Below are positions 58,150 through 64,000 of a stretch of DNA of 64,000 nt, in pieces. Position numbers and translations under genes: made by a program. Below the pieces are notes generated by a model. That model worked only from the letters and a program-made list of their open reading frames with translations. It made no database searches and was not told the origin of the DNA. The stretch's first letter is position 1. The number at the start of each line of letters is the position of its first letter. Origin of the DNA: Takakia lepidozioides (Eukaryota; Streptophyta; Takakiopsida; Takakiales; Takakiaceae); assembly GCA_030704615.1 (NCBI GenBank), contig CM060733.1:13948001-14012000 (forward strand), given 5' to 3'.

Positions 58150-59015
58150 GGATGCACTTGCCCACATGGACAATGATTTTTTGCCCTTCCTGCAATATTT
58201 TCATTCTACTGAGGATCGTTTGCCTAAATATATAAGGCGTGAGTATGTTTGTCACCACTTGAACAGCTGAAAGTTGCTCAAGGCTTGGAACATGTATTAA
58301 ATATCATAGTAGAATGCGTGCTTCAACATCCGATCTTTTCTAGTATGCTCACTGATGCATCTTCTGATCGGCCATATTCTTATCTTGTGTTGGGCATGGT
58401 GTGGGTGCGCGGCTTGTAGTACGACCAACCATATATGTTGTTTCATTTATCTTTTATCATTTGTGTCATTGTTCTTCAATATATTAGATTTGGCCTACCA
58501 CATCCCGATGTTCAATGTGCAACATCTTCTTTACTGCTCTTGGAGTGGTAAGTGCATTATGACTCATGATGTTATGCGGGATGTAGTAGCTGCTAGGTTC
58601 AATGCAAGATTCCATATTTTAGAAAATTGCAATTGCTGTGACACAAAAATGTAGACACTGTAGTCTGCTTTCACCCAGCAAACACATGTTTTGTCATCCG
58701 TTCATCACCATTCCACTAGATGATGCATCAACATTATCTTTTTGAATCTTATGATGGTTTGCATACATTGGCTGATATCGTCGTCGTTCATCCAACCAGT
58801 CAAATCTATTTTCATTTGTAGCGTCGTCACACGAAATGCAAACTATTTTGGTAGATACACATTGGGGCAAAGATCAAGGTTAATATGATCATTCCATGCA
58901 TATATTCATCTTGCTAGCATTGAGGTTTTAAGATGTCTGCATCGTCGGTTCGATGACATTCTTCGTGCATATGCTCATCATATAGCTGAAAGCAAAGACG
59001 TTGGAATACAATATT
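58150..59015 (+). mobile_element. Degenerate C-terminal region of an RT-family element
   Basis: Scattered + strand pieces across frames: MDALAHMDNDFLPFLQYF (58152), MTHDVMRDVVAARFNARFHI (58559) and IHLASIEVLRCLHRRFDDIL (near 58907). This order resembles the region following the polymerase in the same RT family as the fragment at 56694-57014, but it is in the opposite orientation. It rests on pattern memory only. Confidence 0.35.
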
Positions 59016-61700
59016 TTTGTTCATGTAGCTTTCTTTGTGCAATGTGTTTCCATTGCTTTACAAATGGCACAAACTATGTCTATTTTGTGCTGGGCAGAGG
59101 TGGCAGGGACAGCTTTATCTTGCCTCCTGATTTGTTTTAATCTTTTTTATTTTTAATGTCGTCGGATTTACTTCAGACACTAGGGGATGCTACATCAGGG
59201 TTTTTTTTTTTGTATTTATTTTTATTTTTAAATGATTGGTCAGATTATATTAACTTACCAAATGCACCTGCAGATAAGGAGCAGCTTACTGGCAAGACAA
59301 GTTGAGGTGCCAACTGTCTATGGAATCCCATTTGTTGTGCCTTGGGCATGCGGCTATAGCCTAGATTGCATGGCCAAATTCTACTATGTGGAATACCAGC
59401 ATATTACAAATAATCACTGTCAAACCATATCTCTCAAGGTGAACTTAAAGCATACAATTTGCCTGGGTCTTACAGAAACTACCAAAGTCTATTGTAATGT
59501 GTATAGAAAGTGCAAAAGAAAATACTTCAATTGATTGACAAGAGCTGTAGGGGCTGATATAATCAATTGGCAATGCATATGAATCTGCAAGTCACTTCAC
59601 TCTGCTAAAAACGCACGAATCAATTCGATCCTTAAGTACCTTGCTAACGCCTAACGTTGTACACAGTCTCATTCCCATGCAACCATGTTGTTTCAAGGTC
59701 AGACAATTTGGTAGGGGAAGATAGCATGTAGGGTCCAAATTCGAATTTTGGTAGAACTCGATCTGAAGATAATGTTAAGTTTAGGACTCTGAACCTACGG
59801 AGGGTCTTTCTTCCACGCTTTTGGTTTTTTTATGAGATTGTTGCGTCGTGAGTCACGCATGAGTTGTGTATGGCCATTTGTGTGCTGCAAAGAGCCGTTG
59901 ATCAAAGGTATGAATATGGAATCAAAACACTACCTTGGTTCAATTGGATGTAGCGTCCCAGGTTCACGACCAATTGTTTCATTCCGATATGCAAAAATGC
60001 AAAAAAAAATTTCAACCCTAAAAAAGATTACAATTTCGAAAATTTGACCAAAACAATTGTCAAACGGTGGCATTTCGCCAAAAAAAAACTAGGATGCATG
60101 TGGAGCTCATAGGTGAATAGATAATGCTGTCATTTTTTTTATAAAAAAAATTATAGAATTATGGTAATTTTTCGAGGCTGGGGTATTATTTTTTGGCAAA
60201 AGTCAAACATAGGCACCTTGTGTTTAAGGGTTAACTTTTGTGCAATCACCTCATTTGGGTCTTTTATAAAACTTTATAGGTATTATACTTGGAGGGTTGT
60301 AAAGATAGTTTCAAGATAATCAAATATGAGTCACCCAAAAAAAAAAAAAAAGGTAGTGCTTATTTCTAACCCAATGGAATATAGAATGTCATATGCATAT
60401 ATTATTACAATTGCCACTATTATAAGCCACACGTGATAGAGGCCGGAACTAAATTTGAATATGTTGATTCTCTTACCAAGCTTTTATTAGGAATTCCCTA
60501 GTTGGAGTTTTTCTTTTTCATTTTTTTGTCCGGGTACATTGGAGAAAGTAACTAAGCAAGACATTGTTTCTTTTCCTTGACAAATACTAGCAGGCAAGGC
60601 TTTGAACATTGTATCTGTACATAATTTTTTTGTGAAAATAATCATAGCCCTTCGACAATGAGGGAGGTTGTTGCGTCCGCACACTCACTGTCATTACGGC
60701 CGATGTGCCTAGAGGAATTGACACATACAACCTTAACTCTTTCCATACTCTTTTCAAAAATATCTTCAAAATGCTTTAAAGAAACCATCTAACCAAAGAG
60801 AGAGATGACTCAAGATGTACCAAGTGTAACTAAAGAGCCACTTCACCCCATCTCACCATGTTAGATCACTCAAGACCATCATCACCGACAAATGAAAGCT
60901 AAAAAACAACCAACCTATGGAATAGCATCGCCCTTTTTTTAGCCCACTTTCAAGGGGTAGTAACCGCAAGGTGAAGTAGCTCTTAGTTACATCAACACTG
61001 GCTCGTATTCTCTCTCTCTCTCTCCTCTCTCTATGTGTCCCCAAAAAATGTGGACATGCACATTGGTCAAGCAAACATACTTATAGTGTCACTTGACCCC
61101 CAATCACTACTTACTTCCCATGAAGTGGACACAATTTAATAAATATTTTTATATAATTCAATATTGTAATTAATTTCTGCTAAGAGTTTTAGTAACCCTC
61201 TTTTTGGTCCCTGGGTAAACAAGTACGTAGTATGTGATACAGTGCGGTGGGTCGACACAATACCCCGGCTAATGAATGAAATCATTAAATAAAAGTATAA
61301 ATGGGGCGGCAGAAAGCGGTGCCTGGATGACGGGGCCACATACGGTGTGTGCGTCCACTGGATGGATGACGTCGTCTGCTTGCTCGTTCATCCACGCGTG
61401 AGTAGCGCGCGGCACGGCCCGCGGCCCCATGCCCTGCACCTGGACCCTCCAGGTTAGTCAGTAGATTACCGCCCCAGTCATCCATCTAATCATGAGCATT
61501 CGTTGGATGGATGACTATCCTGGCTCCTAATTACGGATGAAAAGCACCTTGATCGAGTCAGGTGTAAATTCCGCCCCGCTAAATTCTGTGTTTAATAATA
61601 GAAAAACAGTTCATTTGGTCAATAATGCGATTGTGCCGCCACGGAATTTGAAACAACTTTGTAACGGATTATAATCACTCTCCGACAGAAAACGTTGGAT
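59016..61700. other. AT-rich intergenic DNA
   Basis: No gene recognised. There is a 14-A run near 60338 and a short CT-rich run at 61011-61032. Confidence 0.4.
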
Positions 61701-64000
61701 GAGAATGGTGAGTTCAAACTGTTAGTTACTAGGCTCGCTTTTCACTAAACTTGTAACTAATCAGCTACGAGACTCCGAGAGAGTGAAGAGAAAGTAGGTG
61801 ACGACTTACTAAACCGAACGGTTAGAGCTAAACCAGGAGTCGCTAAACCCGGCGTAGGGTCCATTAGGGGTCCACAAAGCGATCGGTCAAAGCGAGGAAC
61901 ATCTTCCTCGGGATTTGTTCCCGGATCGCAGTGCGCTGCATTCATTGTTACTTTTTCACCATGGGGCTGGTTAGTAGGTTACTAGTCACTAAATCGCGCT
62001 GTGGTGAGGGCGGACGAGGTGGTTTAGTGAGATTATTAGGCTAAGTTAGTTACTAACGGGATTTTCTGACCTCGAGCTTTCCACTCTCTTCGTCTCGCAG
62101 TGTCTGGGCGTCAGGAAGGGTACGGTGTCTGCGCGTAGCAATCTGCATCGGATTGTTATTGTTTTTTTTTCTGCTTTTAGGATTCTCTAATAGGTCTGTC
62201 TGGCTCTTTGGCTTCCTGTTTCTCGGTGTCGATTGTTCGAGTCTTGCTGCGTAGTATGTAGGTGCGGAGTACAACGCATTTGTCTTCGTTAGCATTTCTG
62301 AGGCCTGTTCTTGAATCGCTTGTTTCAGGGGTGGTACAAGGCTCTGTATTGTCTGTAGGTCCTTTTCCTGTTCCCTGTGGATTAGTAGCGGTTGTCATTT
62401 GCATAGGGAAAGATTCTTCCCATTGTTTGCAAGTTGGTCCATATCTGATTGCCAGCGAGGGGCGGCGTGAATACATTGTTGAGGAGGGCAGGTGACTGGG
62501 ATTTTTTGGTGCTTCTTCTGTTTTGGAGGCGAGTCGAGTCTTGATTCGTGGAGGATTCCTTGACGTAGATAGATAACTGATTTCTTTGAGGCAGCAACAC
62601 GTCATTCTCGACAGAGTGCTCTCAGGTACGATAACTTATCTCTTCTGTGTTCGGTTGCGCTCTCGAGGCCAACTGCAACTGCAGATACGTTATGCTCGAT
62701 CTCTAGAGACTGTCTCGAAACGTCGCCAGCTAACACCAAATAAGGTGATAGCTCCGCGTGAGGCTGAAACTCGTGTCCGATAGTGATTGGCATGTACTAC
62801 ATTTGCTGTCAGCTATGTGGAAAGGAGTTACGTCAAGGTGGCCTCTAAGAGTCATGTTCCGTGGCAGAGCGTACGTTAGTCACATCTTACCCTGCTGCCC
62901 TTAGGCCCATGGAGCTTGCACTATGTGAGTGCTAGTGCTAGGTGATTATCAGAGTAGCGAAGCAGCAAATGGTGGGGAATAAGGATGTGGTCGTGGGATA
63001 ACTGCATTGTGTAGCTCTCTTAGTAAAAGAGATATGCTGCATGTTCCGGCGAAATGCATTTGCCTAGGAAGGGAGGGCCGGAATCTGTGAAGGGGACTCT
63101 TTATTACATAGCGATCGTAATCAGTGGGCTTGTTGTGATAGGTAGATATCCTGTTGTTGTCAACCACGGTGACTGCAGATAAAGTTTCTCGGCACTTCGC
63201 AAGAGTAGGTTGCTGCTTGTCTGTCTCACAGGTGCTCTGGTTGTGGTAAACAAAGTCACATTGAAGGCCATGTGTGGCTGACTACAGTGGTGGGAGATGA
63301 CATTCAGGACAGATAGTATTGGGAGCTACGTGTTGAGCGTTTTCAGTCCTGTTTCGAAGTCAGATTGTATTACTCGTGGATGTGTCTTTCTATCCTGGGA
63401 AAATCTCTCAGGTGGCACTGTGTCCTCATGGTGAGCGTTCAGACTGATTTTGCAGTGTGAACTGCTCAAGAGATGTTGGGATAGGTGTACCGTAGGCCAC
63501 CAACTTCCCATATGGAGTTGCTGCATGGTATTCAATCTTTCTTTTTTGACATGAGTAACTTGTGTATGTGCAGACCCCTGGAATCTGAAAGGAAAACACC
63601 TGTTGATCGACTGGCCTGTGTTCCTTGGAGCAGTAGCACATTCCAGATTTGCCACATGGGCAGGTATTGACATGTTTCTGGTGCAGTGTGCAACAGCATG
63701 GTCAGTCCTTTCTTCTTGAGGACTGAGCACCAGACATTTGTTGGAAAGGGGCCTTGAAGTTATGTATGCTACAAAACAAATGGCATTTTCAGCATTCCAC
63801 ATGATTCAGTCTGGAGAGATTCATTGCATCAACAATGATTAGATTCAGTGTTGCAGAGTGCACTTGTATATCGTGGAGCAGGAACAGTGTTTCTGGTGTC
63901 ACAGGAGTTTACTACACAAAGGTGCTTTCTAGGTGTAAGAGGTTGTCCAAAATCTTTGGTTACCGCTTTGCCTACAAGATTACTGTTTTTGCAATGGTGC
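61701..64000. other. No gene recognised at the right edge
   Basis: Base composition is more balanced than in 52-61 kb, and several frames of 60-158 codons occur on both strands, but they overlap, none has a recognisable domain, and splice-supported exons could not be assembled. A gene or 5' UTR entering from the right is possible. Confidence 0.3.

Noticed and set aside
63326-63802. 158-codon - strand ORF near the right edge
   Set aside because: No family signature and no consistent splice or start context; kept as unknown sequence.
1-64000. CRISPR arrays, bacterial operons or phage genes
   Set aside because: The window is plant nuclear DNA with spliceosomal introns; no spaced palindromic repeat arrays were seen.
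1-64000. tRNA or rRNA genes
   Set aside because: I saw no convincing cloverleaf or rRNA core by eye; a tRNAscan-SE or Infernal run would be needed to exclude them. The only tRNA-related words are retrotransposon primer sites.

Overview
This is a nuclear window from a land plant whose sperm are probably flagellated (bryophyte, lycophyte or fern grade). The evidence is a set of plant-type genes with many short exons and GT-AG introns, three intronless PLS-class pentatricopeptide-repeat (PPR) genes of the organelle RNA-editing family, an LRR receptor kinase, an MS2-type fatty acyl reductase, plant-type Ty3/gypsy and Ty1/copia remains, and a ten-exon gene for a coiled-coil protein that looks like the axonemal protein CFAP210. 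I cannot name the species. Exon structures were assembled by hand from splice signals, phase and family similarity; transcript data would settle them.

Layout. 0-1.3 kb: the 3' end of an unknown + strand gene and an unknown membrane-anchored gene on the - strand. 2.0 kb: a MITE-like element with near-perfect terminal inverted repeats; a partial relative lies at 51.8 kb. 3.0-7.9 kb (-): a ten-exon fatty acyl-CoA reductase whose exons sum to an open frame of 734 codons plus a stop. 10.1-14.0 kb (+): an LRR receptor-like kinase with altered DFG and C-helix residues. 14.3-17.1 kb and 25.2-27.3 kb (-): two related PPR genes whose DYW deaminase ends have decayed, with recognisable debris downstream of each. 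18.0-18.6 kb (-) and 18.7-24.2 kb (+): a head-to-head pair of a small unknown gene and the CFAP210-like gene. 28-29.5 kb: LINE and Ty3/gypsy fragments. 32.8-38.9 kb: a complete but dead chromovirus LTR retrotransposon with both LTRs, a 5-bp target duplication, gag, pol and a chromodomain. 40.4-45.9 kb (+): an RNA 2'-phosphotransferase (Tpt1/KptA) gene with an RGG-repeat N-terminus and a duplicated C-terminal catalytic lobe. 47.7-50.3 kb (-): an intact DYW-class PPR gene. 50.6-51.1 kb (-): an orphan first exon of an organellar single-strand-DNA-binding protein. 52-64 kb: AT-rich, gene-poor DNA with copia and LINE-like debris.

The genes do not form a pathway. Several relate to RNA processing or organelles (PPR editing factors, the SSB exon, Tpt1). 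The standout is the Tpt1 locus: exons 5-8 are repeated as exons 9-12 with the same phases and nearly the same lengths, the reading frame stays open through both copies (485 codons), and the second copy has lost the His-Gly-Thr NAD-site signature. Exon 4 could also splice in phase directly to exon 9, so the locus could make a two-lobe protein or alternative one-lobe forms.
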